From Candidatus Bathyarchaeota archaeon (GTDB lineage: Archaea; Thermoproteota; Bathyarchaeia; Bathyarchaeales; Bathycorpusculaceae), in contig JAOZHW010000005.1 of NCBI GenBank assembly GCA_026014685.1, forward strand, positions 186,001 through 250,000: a DNA stretch of 64,000 bases, in the 5' to 3' direction. The position numbers were made by a program, and so were the translations under genes. Every line of letters starts with the position of its first letter. The stretch's first letter is position 1. The notes beneath the pieces are model-generated. The model worked only from the letters and a program-made list of their open reading frames with translations. It did not search any database and was not told the DNA's origin. Shown here piece after piece: positions 50,623 to 59,119 of this stretch.

Positions 50623-51804
50623 TTATTGGTTAGTTACTTGTTGGTAGATTGCCGACATTTTCGGTGCCACCGCGCCAATGTCGTAGTCCTGTACTGTTTT
50701 TGCGCCATTCAAAGTGAGGCGTTCGCGCAGCTCTGTATCTTTGATGATGCGTAACAGGTTAGACGTTAAGTCCTCTAGGTTGTGGGGTTCAAAAAGCAGC
50801 CCGTTATGTTCGTGGATGACGGTTTCTTTCATGATTCCGAACTCGGGTGCAACCACCGCCAACCCCGCTGCCCAAGCCTCCAAAGTTGCTATGTAGCCAA
50901 AGTTGGTTGCCACAAATACGTCGCTGCCCCATAGGAAGTTGCGCACATCAGTTTGCTTGCCCGCCATGTTGACGCAGTCTTCCAAGTGTAGCTCTTTGAT
51001 TAAGAGCTTAAGGGTCTCGTTCATTCGTCCATAGCCGACCATCGTTAGCTTTGCGTTAGGCATTTCGTCGTGAACCCGTTTGAAGGCTTTGATTACCAAG
51101 TCAGGGGTTTGGAGCGGCTCGAACCTGCCGACATAGATAAGCGTTAAATCGTGGGGTTTGGCGGGGTTTGGGTTTTTGAATTTTGATGCATTAACAAAGT
51201 TGGTTACAAGGTGGCTTTTTTTGCCTACACCCAAGTCTTCAAGTGCGCCCAGAATCTCTTTGGAGTAAGTCGTTACTGCAGCCACGTCATCTTCCAGAAT
51301 CGCCTTAACGCGGGGAGAATCCAAAGGCATACCCCCATGCACTGGGTTGCCGACGAAGCCGCCGTGCAAGGTCAACACTAACGGCTTACCGAAACGCCTG
51401 CTTAGGTAAATGCCTAAATCGATGTATTCAAGGTCGCTCCATATGCCGTGAATGTGGAAGACGTCAGCGGATTTGGCGCATTCTAAGCTGCATGCTTCTT
51501 GGTATAGGCTTGTGAACTTCATTTTCTGCAGCAGCATAGGCGCAGTAGTGGAGTGCGACGCATACAGGTAGGCACCGTTTAAAACATCAACAGGGTTTGG
51601 GCCCAGTCGGTACACTTTTAGGTAGCCTGAATCTTCGAATTTTTTGATTTTTCTCGGTATCCAGGTTAGTTTGGCGCGGCCTGTGATGAGCGAGAAATCT
51701 ATGGCTTGCTTCTTTGCCAGATACGTGGATAACCAGAGGATGTAGCGTTCTAATCCACCTATTTCTATGGGCCAAAAACGTTCCCAGACATGACATACCT
51801 TCAA
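50623..51804 (-). CDS. Glycosyltransferase family 4
   Basis: The GT-B fold shows KVCHVWERFWPIEIGGLERY at the N-terminus, VFHIHGIWSD, and in the C-terminal half LIYVGRFEPLQTPDLVIKAF, GSDVFVATNFGYIATLEAWAAGLAVVAPE (E-x7-E site). TTG 51804 is preferred over ATG 51837: a strong GGAGAGGT lies seven bases before it and the family starts at that point. That leaves a 23-base gap to the upstream GT gene. Confidence 0.9.
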   Translation of the reverse strand: MKVCHVWERFWPIEIGGLERYILWLSTYLAKKQAIDFSLITGRAKLTWIPRKIKKFEDSGYLKVYRLGPNPVDVLNGAYLYASHSTTAPMLLQKMKFTSLYQEACSLECAKSADVFHIHGIWSDLEYIDLGIYLSRRFGKPLVLTLHGGFVGNPVHGGMPLDSPRVKAILEDDVAAVTTYSKEILGALEDLGVGKKSHLVTNFVNASKFKNPNPAKPHDLTLIYVGRFEPLQTPDLVIKAFKRVHDEMPNAKLTMVGYGRMNETLKLLIKELHLEDCVNMAGKQTDVRNFLWGSDVFVATNFGYIATLEAWAAGLAVVAPEFGIMKETVIHEHNGLLFEPHNLEDLTSNLLRIIKDTELRERLTLNGAKTVQDYDIGAVAPKMSAIYQQVTNQ

Positions 51805-51827
51805 GAATCTAACCTCTCCAAACTGTT

Positions 51828-52949
51828 TTAGTTGCATCCAAAATACTGGTTAAATAGCGTCATAAACCGCAGAGAAAACTTTTCCAAAGAAAAACCTGCT
51901 GCAATCTGTTTTGCTTCTTCGCTTTTTTCAGGCGACCACGCAGCCATTTCGCTTGAGATTTTTTGCGCTGCCACTTCGATGGTGCTGTATCGGTATTGCT
52001 CTGGAACGAATTCGCGCATGCCGCCAGAATCGTGAACTATGGGCACGCATCCCAACGCCATGGCTTCGACGATGGAGATGCCGAAATGCTCCCCCACCAT
52101 AGTGTGCAAGTAAAGTTTTGCTCGCTGCAGCAAACTGATTTTTTGTTCGGCTGAAGCGTTTGGGTAAAACTTGACGCGGTCAGCTAAGTTCAATTTTTTT
52201 ACCAGCACCTGCAGACGTTCGAAGGTGTTTTGGCTGCATAAGCGTCCGATTACTGCGAAGTGTATGCTGCTGTCTGTTTGGTGGGCTATGTAGGGTATTC
52301 TTTTGAGGAGTTTGTTTTCATCTAAACGGGAGGTTGTGACCACAAGGTTTTCTTGAGGTTCTTTTGTGGTGTTTTTGCCGATTTCACCTATTTTGGATGC
52401 AAACGGGGGATACAGCACCTCAACGGGTTTCCCTGAGAACCTCTGAATTTCCTCTGCAGTGTAGTTGCTGTTGGCAAGCACCAACCGTTTACTGTAGTCA
52501 ACCAAGTTTTTTTCCAGCAAAACCTCAGGGAAAGTGCCTGCTTGGGTGAGACGGGGGTGGCTTAAGTAGGGGAACTGCGGGTTGAAGGCGCTTCGGTTTA
52601 GGTGGGGGTAGTGTATGTAGCTGACATTTGTCCAGGGGTATACGCAGTTTGAGAAGGCGTCGATGAGGGTAGTGCATTTGTTTTTGGCGATGTATGAGTG
52701 GAGGATGGTTTGGTAGAAGTCAAGCAAGCCGCGGGGGGCAAAGCGGGTGGGTTGCTGGATGGTGCGGATTTTTGGGTGAAGTGGTTCACCGAAGAAGTTT
52801 CTGATTTCAACGGGTGCTATTTGGGTGCTGGAAAAGACTGTGACGGGGTGGTTGTGTTGGGCGAGGGTGTTTGCGATGGCTAACGCGACGTATTCTCCGC
52901 CTCCGTAGACGTTTAGGGTGGGGCAGAACACTCCGATTTCGTGGTTCAT
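51828..52949 (-). CDS. Glycosyltransferase family 4, ALG11-like
   Basis: From ATG 52949 the 373-residue protein begins MNHEIGVFCPTLNVYGGGEYVAL. It has SYIHYPHLNRSAF, VVTTSRLDENKLLKRIPYI and GEHFGISIVEAMALGCVPIVHDSGGMREF. This resembles the ALG11/mannosyltransferase group acting on lipid-linked oligosaccharides. The open frame extends upstream to 53162, but that part overlaps the divergent promoter and lacks homology. It is the first gene of the long minus-strand operon. Confidence 0.9.
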   Translation of the reverse strand: MNHEIGVFCPTLNVYGGGEYVALAIANTLAQHNHPVTVFSSTQIAPVEIRNFFGEPLHPKIRTIQQPTRFAPRGLLDFYQTILHSYIAKNKCTTLIDAFSNCVYPWTNVSYIHYPHLNRSAFNPQFPYLSHPRLTQAGTFPEVLLEKNLVDYSKRLVLANSNYTAEEIQRFSGKPVEVLYPPFASKIGEIGKNTTKEPQENLVVTTSRLDENKLLKRIPYIAHQTDSSIHFAVIGRLCSQNTFERLQVLVKKLNLADRVKFYPNASAEQKISLLQRAKLYLHTMVGEHFGISIVEAMALGCVPIVHDSGGMREFVPEQYRYSTIEVAAQKISSEMAAWSPEKSEEAKQIAAGFSLEKFSLRFMTLFNQYFGCN

Positions 52950-53129
52950 GGCTTTCTCGCCTGTTGGGCTGAAAAACAAACGGTATTTTGATTTAAGGCA
53001 TGATTTTGCCTGAATTTGTAGCTGAATTGCTTGCAAACGCGACTTTGCAAGGTGCTTTATTTCGGTTTTCAAAAGCCTATAAAAATGATGCATCCCAGTA
53101 GGGTTTTCAAAATTCAGGAAGAGAGAGAA

Positions 53130-54827
53130 ATGAATACATATGCAACAGCAAACAGACTGCACTCCCTAAACCGCAAACTAAAAAAGCCCACCGCACTGTT
53201 CATCGTCGCGCTTTTCGCCGCAGGCATCCTTTCAGCGTTTTCAGTGACGTCGGTTAGTGCAGCAACATCAACTTCTGCCCTCCACACATCAGGGTCCTAT
53301 ATCCTTGATGCAGATGGCAACGTCGTCTACTTGCGTGGTATGGGTCTCGCCGGTATGGTGCCTGACCTGCTTTTGTGGGGTCAAGGCCAAAGTGACAATT
53401 GGGGCAACCAATGGAACTACAACCCCACCTCTGTCATGGATCAAACCTTCGCGGAGATGAGAGACAAATGGCACATCAACATGATCCGCGTCTTCATCTA
53501 CCCAAGCTGGTACTACCGAGACAACATCGTACCCGCACAGGAAGACCCCGCCAGCTACGGTTCATCGACAACGCCGATAAGCGTCAAAACTTACTTGCGA
53601 ACGCTATGTCAAGAGGCAGACAAATACGGCATCTACGTAAACGTCGTTCCTTACATGCTGACGCCGTCAAGTAGCTCGTTTGGAGCTGACCCCTACGCAA
53701 GCAGTGGTTACGGATGGCAAGGAATGCCCATGTGTGGTTGGGATGAACCTGCACAAAGGTTCCTACGAGACGCAGGTTACGGCAACAACGAGTTAGGCTT
53801 CTGGAGCTGGTTCTGGACCGACATGGCAAACACATTAAAAGACTACCCCAACGCGATCTTTGAAGCTTGGAATGAACCAAACCTCGGCAGCGACGTAGAC
53901 CCCATACCATCTGGATACATGTCCTACCTAACAACCATGTACAACGCTATCCGCTCAACGGGCGCAACTAACCTGATTATGATGCAGTGGCATATGGGTT
54001 GGTTCCCTAACGGTTACGGCAACGACCTCAGCTGGTGCAAACAAATCGCCACCGCCATCCCAACAGCAACCAACCTCGTCTACACCACCCACCTCTACTA
54101 CTACGCGCCAACAGACTTAACATCGTACTGGGCAAAAGACTACGCTGGCCTCAAAGCGCAACTGCAAGCAGGCATCGCAACCATGGGCATCACAGCACCC
54201 TTAGTCATCAACGAAGAAGGCTCATGCCTACAGCGCTCACCCAACATACAAAACGACGTAAACTGGTGGACAAACCTACTCAAAGCACAATACGACCTCG
54301 GTGTCGGCGCATGCGCATACTACTGGCTTAGTGATTCAGGACTAGGCGGAGTCTACGCGGGAGAAACCATGCTTAGCAGCGGCTACACACCAAACGACAT
54401 GGGCACCGCATTCATAAACGCCTACGTGCCTCAACAGAAAACCACCGTTGTAACCCCAACACCTACACCAGCACCCATAGAAACTCCTGAGCCAACTCCT
54501 GTAGCAACACCTGAACCGACTGCTGAACCAACCGCAACCCCCCAACCAACTACTGAGTCAACTTCAACCATTACGCCAGAACCCGCACAAACCAGCACCG
54601 CCACAACATCATCATCTGCCCCGAAACAAACCGCCACCTCTACACCAACCCCCTCGCCTCAGCCAACATCGACGCCGACTCCAACACCAGAGCCCACCGA
54701 ATCAACCCAGCACAGAGACCCTGAACCCGCAAAGGTGCTGCAACCCACTTTCGAGTTTACCTACAAAAACTGGTTCATACTCTACTGGCCAAGGTTCAAC
54801 ATGTGGTTTGCATACCGCTACTGGTAA
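53130..54827 (+). CDS. Secreted GH5-like glycoside hydrolase with Pro/Thr linker and aromatic tail
   Basis: ATG 53130 (after GGAAGAGAGA) gives a signal peptide with an n-region of about 20 residues ending VSAA. A TIM-barrel domain at about 50-400 has YLRGMGLAGMVPDL, NMIRVFIYPSW, acid/base Glu in FEAWNEPNLG (residue about 249) and the nucleophile region VINEEGS (about residue 362). This is the GH5/cellulase pattern. From about 435 to 530 runs a linker of Pro, Thr, Glu and Ser. The end, FEFTYKNWFILYWPRF, then NMWFAYRYW, is strikingly aromatic. It should hydrolyse beta-glucan or mannan outside the cell. TATA-like CTATAAAAATG near 53072. Divergent from the glycan operon. Confidence 0.88.
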   Translation: MNTYATANRLHSLNRKLKKPTALFIVALFAAGILSAFSVTSVSAATSTSALHTSGSYILDADGNVVYLRGMGLAGMVPDLLLWGQGQSDNWGNQWNYNPTSVMDQTFAEMRDKWHINMIRVFIYPSWYYRDNIVPAQEDPASYGSSTTPISVKTYLRTLCQEADKYGIYVNVVPYMLTPSSSSFGADPYASSGYGWQGMPMCGWDEPAQRFLRDAGYGNNELGFWSWFWTDMANTLKDYPNAIFEAWNEPNLGSDVDPIPSGYMSYLTTMYNAIRSTGATNLIMMQWHMGWFPNGYGNDLSWCKQIATAIPTATNLVYTTHLYYYAPTDLTSYWAKDYAGLKAQLQAGIATMGITAPLVINEEGSCLQRSPNIQNDVNWWTNLLKAQYDLGVGACAYYWLSDSGLGGVYAGETMLSSGYTPNDMGTAFINAYVPQQKTTVVTPTPTPAPIETPEPTPVATPEPTAEPTATPQPTTESTSTITPEPAQTSTATTSSSAPKQTATSTPTPSPQPTSTPTPTPEPTESTQHRDPEPAKVLQPTFEFTYKNWFILYWPRFNMWFAYRYW

Positions 54828-54859
54828 ACCTGCAACAACCCTTTTTCTTTTTTTTTCAG

Positions 54860-55756
54860 TTAAGCTTTTAGTTGTCCTTTTATGAAACCCGCCGTCCACG
54901 CAGCATGCTTAAACCCGTAATGAAGCGGCAACAGAAACAGCTGTTTTTGACCAAGAAACCTGTAAGCGGGAAACGAGTACAGAACCCCCGTAATCAACCC
55001 CGCAAGAGGGGACATACGCAGAAAAGAGTACGCACCCAAAGTTTTCTGGAAACACTTTTGGCAGCCATATCCATACCAAAAATATTTCCGCCACAACCCT
55101 TCAGGCGACGACAACCCTCCATGCAACTCGTAGAATTCGGCGGTGTTAGGTTGAATAAGCCACCCCGCCCTCTTTATCCGCAGAACCAAATCCATATCTT
55201 CACCTGCACCGCTGATGCTCTCATCAAAGCCCTTAACCTGACGAATTGCTTCAACGCGAAACGTGGAGCCGCCTGTGCCGATGAGTTTCTCTGTTTTCCA
55301 CACAAAACTCTTTGGTTTGCCATAGCTTTTTTGGTTAACGATGTGGGGGGCGACTTCAAGGTTGAGGATAAAGTTGTGTGGAACCGTTTTGAAGACCCCT
55401 GCGGTTACGCCAACTTTTGGGTTACCGTTTAGTGTTTGGACTTGTGTTTGGATATAGTTGGGTGTGAGGATTTCGTCTGCGTCTACAAAAAGGATGAATT
55501 CGCCGTCTGCTGAATCAACGACGATGTTTCTTGCGTGCCCCAGCCCTTGTCCATGCGTTTTGAAGGCTTTGGCTCGACTGTTGAGTAGGGTTGTGTAATG
55601 GCTGATTATTTGCGGGGTTCTGTCTTTGCTGCCATCATCAACGAATATGACCTGCGTTTTCTCTTTTGGGTAGTCTTGGCTTAGGATGCTTTCAACAGCG
55701 TTGGGCAACATGTTTTCGCCGTTTCGAACGCAGACCCCCACCGTGATAAGTGAACT
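54860..55756 (-). CDS. Glycosyltransferase family 2
   Basis: The protein starts MSSLITVGVCVRNGENMLPNAVESIL and has VIFVDDGSKDRTPQI and FILFVDADEILTPNYI as nucleotide-sugar and metal sites. C-terminal hydrophobic stretch SPLAGLITGVLYSFPAYRFL may touch the membrane. ATG 55756 is preferred; ATG 55771 is possible. The 5' end overlaps the upstream GT gene by about 65 bases. The last residues share IKG/LRA-type ends with the neighbour, indicating duplication. Confidence 0.9.
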   Translation of the reverse strand, partial: SSLITVGVCVRNGENMLPNAVESILSQDYPKEKTQVIFVDDGSKDRTPQIISHYTTLLNSRAKAFKTHGQGLGHARNIVVDSADGEFILFVDADEILTPNYIQTQVQTLNGNPKVGVTAGVFKTVPHNFILNLEVAPHIVNQKSYGKPKSFVWKTEKLIGTGGSTFRVEAIRQVKGFDESISGAGEDMDLVLRIKRAGWLIQPNTAEFYELHGGLSSPEGLWRKYFWYGYGCQKCFQKTLGAYSFLRMSPLAGLITGVLYSFPAYRFLGQKQLFLLPLHYGFKHAAWTAGFIKGQLKA

Positions 55757-56699
55757 CATCTTCAGCATCATCCAAAACGTTAACTTTCTCGCCTAAGCCA
55801 TGCCCATAACCCCTTAGGTGAGCACGTAAAAAACCAACCAACCACGCAAGCCGCTTGTAAGTATAGTGAAAAGGCAAAAGAAAGAAAGACTTTTTATGAG
55901 TCAACAGGTAAGCGCCAGGCAGCCTCAAAACCCCTGCGATGAACCCCGCCATCGGCGACATCTGCAAGAGGTTTAATGAATTGGGGTCTTTATGAAAAAT
56001 GAAATGCCCACCCTGGCCATACCATCCGTATTGGCTCCAAAGAGTCTGCCAGGTTGCGCGGGTTGCTTCAGTGAAGCTCTCTTTTGTAAAAGCGAGCGCC
56101 CATCCGTCGGCTTTAACCCTGTAGGCGATGTCGGTGTCTTCTGCGGCGCCGTTGATGCGGGTGTCAAAGCCGCCGACTCCTCTAACGGCGATAACACGGT
56201 AGATTGCTCCTTCGGCTCCAGGCAGGTACCCAAACTTAGAAACCTTACCGGGCTGCCCATAGATTGAATCTACAGCGTAAACGATGTTTTCTAAATCGGC
56301 CGCTAAACCGTAACCGACGTGGACGTTGAATTTTGCGCCTGCGATGCCTACTTCGGGGTGCTGCTCCATGAAGGCAACTTGGTTTGCTAAGTAATCGGTT
56401 GGGAGGGTCATGTCGGCGTCGAGCCAAACGATGTATTTTCCTTGGGCTTTCTGCACCACGGTTTGACGGGCGATTCCTAGGCCGCTGTTTTCTTTAATGA
56501 ATTGGGTGTCTCTGAAGTTGCGTTTAAGGTTGTTTTTGATTACTTGGAGGGTGTCGTCTTGGCTGTTGCCGTCAACTACGAGTAATTCTATGTTTTCTGC
56601 AGGAAACGTTTGGCTGCATAAGCTGTCTACAGCGTTCTTGACAAGCGCAGCACCGTTCTTAACACATAACCCTACTGTGACAACGAAAGATTCAACCAA
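55692..56699 (-). CDS. Glycosyltransferase family 2, paralogue of the downstream GT
   Basis: The product (about 335 aa from TTG 56699) reads VVTVGLCVKNGAALVKNAVDSL, LLVVDGNSQDDTLQVI and YIVWLDADMTLPTDYL. The C-terminal MSPMAGFIAGVLRLPGAYLL and LPFHYTYKRLAWLVGFLRAHL match the downstream gene, so the pair arose by duplication. TTG 56699 is chosen because GGAG precedes it; an ATG at 56753 is possible. Its 3' end overlaps the next GT gene. Confidence 0.88.
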   Translation of the reverse strand: MVESFVVTVGLCVKNGAALVKNAVDSLCSQTFPAENIELLVVDGNSQDDTLQVIKNNLKRNFRDTQFIKENSGLGIARQTVVQKAQGKYIVWLDADMTLPTDYLANQVAFMEQHPEVGIAGAKFNVHVGYGLAADLENIVYAVDSIYGQPGKVSKFGYLPGAEGAIYRVIAVRGVGGFDTRINGAAEDTDIAYRVKADGWALAFTKESFTEATRATWQTLWSQYGWYGQGGHFIFHKDPNSLNLLQMSPMAGFIAGVLRLPGAYLLTHKKSFFLLPFHYTYKRLAWLVGFLRAHLRGYGHGLGEKVNVLDDAEDEFTYHGGGLRSKRRKHVAQRC

Positions 56700-56846
56700 A
56701 CAAACCAACTCCAACTGTTTCCATGGAAAACGCAACAGACGCCACGTTTTCACTGCGTTTGGATGCGTTTTTCTCCAACATAATAGGATGCAAATATCAG
56801 TTCTATGCAGAAACCTATAGGAGGAAGAGGACGCTGCGGCGAAACC

Positions 56847-56890
56847 GTGCGTTTAACGCACCGTTTGATCATTTTGGGCTTTATATAAGG
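56847..56890 (-). promoter_or_regulatory. Promoter with palindrome at the transcription start
   Basis: Minus-strand TATA CCTTATATAA (56881-56890) is followed, about 25-35 bases downstream, by the palindrome GTGCGTTTAACGCAC (56847-56861), which overlaps the expected start site of the two-GT operon. The leader to 56699 is about 150 bases and has no ORF I can support. The rest of the 56.7-57.0 kb gap shows nothing else. Confidence 0.5.
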
Positions 56891-57002
56891 GAGGGGAGGT
56901 CCGCTTTGAGACGTCGCGTGGTTCCAGCATGTGCGGATACGGAAGCGTATGCGCACCTAAATGAGAGGCCTATAGAAAAAATCGCAAGCCATTGCTCTTT
57001 TA

Positions 57003-58172
57003 CTAAATCAACTGTTTTTCCCTTAACACTTCCTCACTCAACGTTGACCTTGATTCCTGGGATGGCTTCCAAAATGCAAAATTGCGCTTAGTAAAAAACG
57101 AAGACAACGCCGTTAGCAAGATAAGGTTGTTCTGTATGAGTTCAAGCGCCGTCACGCGAGTTTTTTTGGCAGCAAAAACTGCACCAACAAAAATCGCCAT
57201 CGCCAACGCCAATAATGGATACTGAAACATCACAGCCACCGAAAAAACCGCGAAAACAACCAGCAGCACAGGATTGAAAATATGCAGCATTATCTCGGGG
57301 ATAGCGATTCTTTTAGGCAGTGCCAATTTGCCGTGAACAAGCAGATTCAGCGAGCGCGCCCAAAGATGCTGCAAGTGGCTGGCACGCCGAACCTTAATCG
57401 CAACTTTGTTGACCCATTTTGTTGGGCTAAGAGTGAAAAAGCCAAGTTCAGGAATCAAAAGCGCTCTTCGCTTGGTTTGCACGATGTCTAATGCTGTTCC
57501 AGAATCGTCGGTGGCGTGATTGAACTCGGTTAGAGCACTTTTTTTGTAAGCCGCAAAGCCGCCTTGGAAAAAGATGGTTGAATGGATTTTTGATTCGCCG
57601 ATTCTGACAGATTGAATGGTGCTGTCGTAGAATTGTTCACTAAGCGTCACCCACGTAGCCTGTGGATTAAGCAGCAACTCTCTTGCAGTTATGGCGCCGA
57701 CGTTTGGGTCAGAAAGGTAAGAAACAGCTTTACTCAAAATGTCACTTGGCCAAAAACAATCCACATCAGAAATAATGACCACATCCGCATCAACGCCTTT
57801 CAGCGCATTGTTTAGGCAGCCTGCTTTGCCAAGGTGAACCTTGCTGTCGTAGAGGGAGATTTTCGGCGCGGAATGAGTAGAAACGTAGTTGTTAACCTCT
57901 TGTATGGTGCCGTCTGTGGAGCAGTCATTGATGACGGTGATTTGCATCTTGTCAGGTGGATAGAGCACTTTAGAAATGTTGTCCAGCTTGAGCCGAATCA
58001 CTTTTTCTTCGTTATGCACCGGGATAAAGATGGCTGTTGAAGGCAAATAACTGCTATCTAAGTTTAGGTTCCAACCAGACTTAGCGCGTTTCTTCATGTA
58101 CAAAAAGTACACTGCTGGAACACCAAAGAAAACCGCGCCGACCGCGACCCAAACAACCAAAACTAAACTCAC
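57003..58172 (-). CDS. Membrane glycosyltransferase family 2
   Basis: The 389-residue protein has an N-terminal helix (LVVWVAVGAVFFGVPAVYFLY), a GT-A domain with AIFIPVHNEEKVIRLKLDNI, VINDCSTDGTIQEV and ISDVDCFWPSDIL (DxD), and two C-terminal helices (residues about 300-345). This is the architecture of processive or polyprenol-dependent GT2 enzymes, like cellulose or hyaluronan synthases, though the QxxRW motif is not visible. It overlaps the unknown 316-aa gene by four bases. Confidence 0.9.
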   Translation of the reverse strand: MSLVLVVWVAVGAVFFGVPAVYFLYMKKRAKSGWNLNLDSSYLPSTAIFIPVHNEEKVIRLKLDNISKVLYPPDKMQITVINDCSTDGTIQEVNNYVSTHSAPKISLYDSKVHLGKAGCLNNALKGVDADVVIISDVDCFWPSDILSKAVSYLSDPNVGAITARELLLNPQATWVTLSEQFYDSTIQSVRIGESKIHSTIFFQGGFAAYKKSALTEFNHATDDSGTALDIVQTKRRALLIPELGFFTLSPTKWVNKVAIKVRRASHLQHLWARSLNLLVHGKLALPKRIAIPEIMLHIFNPVLLVVFAVFSVAVMFQYPLLALAMAIFVGAVFAAKKTRVTALELIQNNLILLTALSSFFTKRNFAFWKPSQESRSTLSEEVLREKQLI

Positions 58173-59119
58173 ACCTTCACCTCACTCAAAACAAAATCCT
58201 GCGGCAACTCGACAGAAGGTAGACCGCTTTTGAATAAGCGAAACGTCTCAGCAGCTTGTCGCTCCTTTGATACCCCAATCACCAATCCGCTTAAACCAGA
58301 AAGACCAGCCAGATAACCCACAGCCTCAGCAGGCTTAAGATAACCCGCGGCAAGAACACTCATGGCGATAACTTCAGCTTCGCAAGCGCGATTGAGGGCT
58401 TGTTCACATTCCAGCTTTGAGGGACACATCTGGAAGCCAACTTTGTTGAAGGCAGATGTCAGGGTTAGTTTGCTGAAATCTATGTTCCACTCTCTGAATT
58501 TGTTGACTAAGTAAGGGAAGTTGCGTGTTTCAAAACCAGGCCGAATGTTTCGTTCTTCAAGGAAATCAATGTAGGATTTGCAGAGACCCTCAAGGTTTAG
58601 GGCCAGCGCCATGTCCGTTACGAGTTCATGAAGCATAAACGATTCAAGAACCACGTTTCTCTTAGCCGCTGCCTTTATGCGGGAAAGCTCGTATGCCACA
58701 TAGGTTTTTAGAAGCGCTGAAAGGTTCAACCTCAAAAGCCCAGCAACGTTCGACGCCACAACTTTGATGTTTGAGGATAAGAGTAGCTCTTTAGCTAAAC
58801 TTTTAGCTAAACCCGAAACACCCCCGTTGTGGGTTGCTTTGCGCACGTACTCGTAAGCGTAAGGTGCAATCGCATACAAGCGGACGGGTTCACCGCTGTG
58901 GTTTTGGCTGACTTTTTCAATTATTGAAAGCGTGGTTTGATCAACGGAGAACATGAAGCCGTCCGCGCCGTTCTCCAAGCTAAGCGCCACCAAGTTCGCT
59001 GCGTGCTCGATGGTTTCTTGGTTTTGGTCAAAACGTGTGCGTGCTCTCTGCTGGGATAGGTGGCTGATTCCATGAAAAGGGTTGTCACCCACTAAAAGAC
59101 TGAACTGAGCATTTGTCAT
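58169..59119 (-). CDS. Conserved protein of unknown function in the glycan operon, 316 aa
   Basis: The sequence starts FSLLVGDNPFHGISHLSQQRAR and looks like an alpha/beta barrel: SLENGADGFMFSVDQTTL, KVVASNVAGLL, LTLTSAFNKVGFQMCPS and SGLSGLVIGVSKERQA. The repeated strand-then-loop pattern suggests a TIM barrel, but I cannot name an enzyme family. It is flanked on both sides by four-base overlaps with a Gfo/Idh/MocA gene and a membrane GT gene, so it likely serves the same pathway step. Confidence 0.7.
   Translation of the reverse strand: MTNAQFSLLVGDNPFHGISHLSQQRARTRFDQNQETIEHAANLVALSLENGADGFMFSVDQTTLSIIEKVSQNHSGEPVRLYAIAPYAYEYVRKATHNGGVSGLAKSLAKELLLSSNIKVVASNVAGLLRLNLSALLKTYVAYELSRIKAAAKRNVVLESFMLHELVTDMALALNLEGLCKSYIDFLEERNIRPGFETRNFPYLVNKFREWNIDFSKLTLTSAFNKVGFQMCPSKLECEQALNRACEAEVIAMSVLAAGYLKPAEAVGYLAGLSGLSGLVIGVSKERQAAETFRLFKSGLPSVELPQDFVLSEVKV

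Noticed and set aside
54342-54637. Minus-strand open frames antisense to the GH5 linker
   Set aside because: They are by-products of the repetitive Pro/Thr codons.
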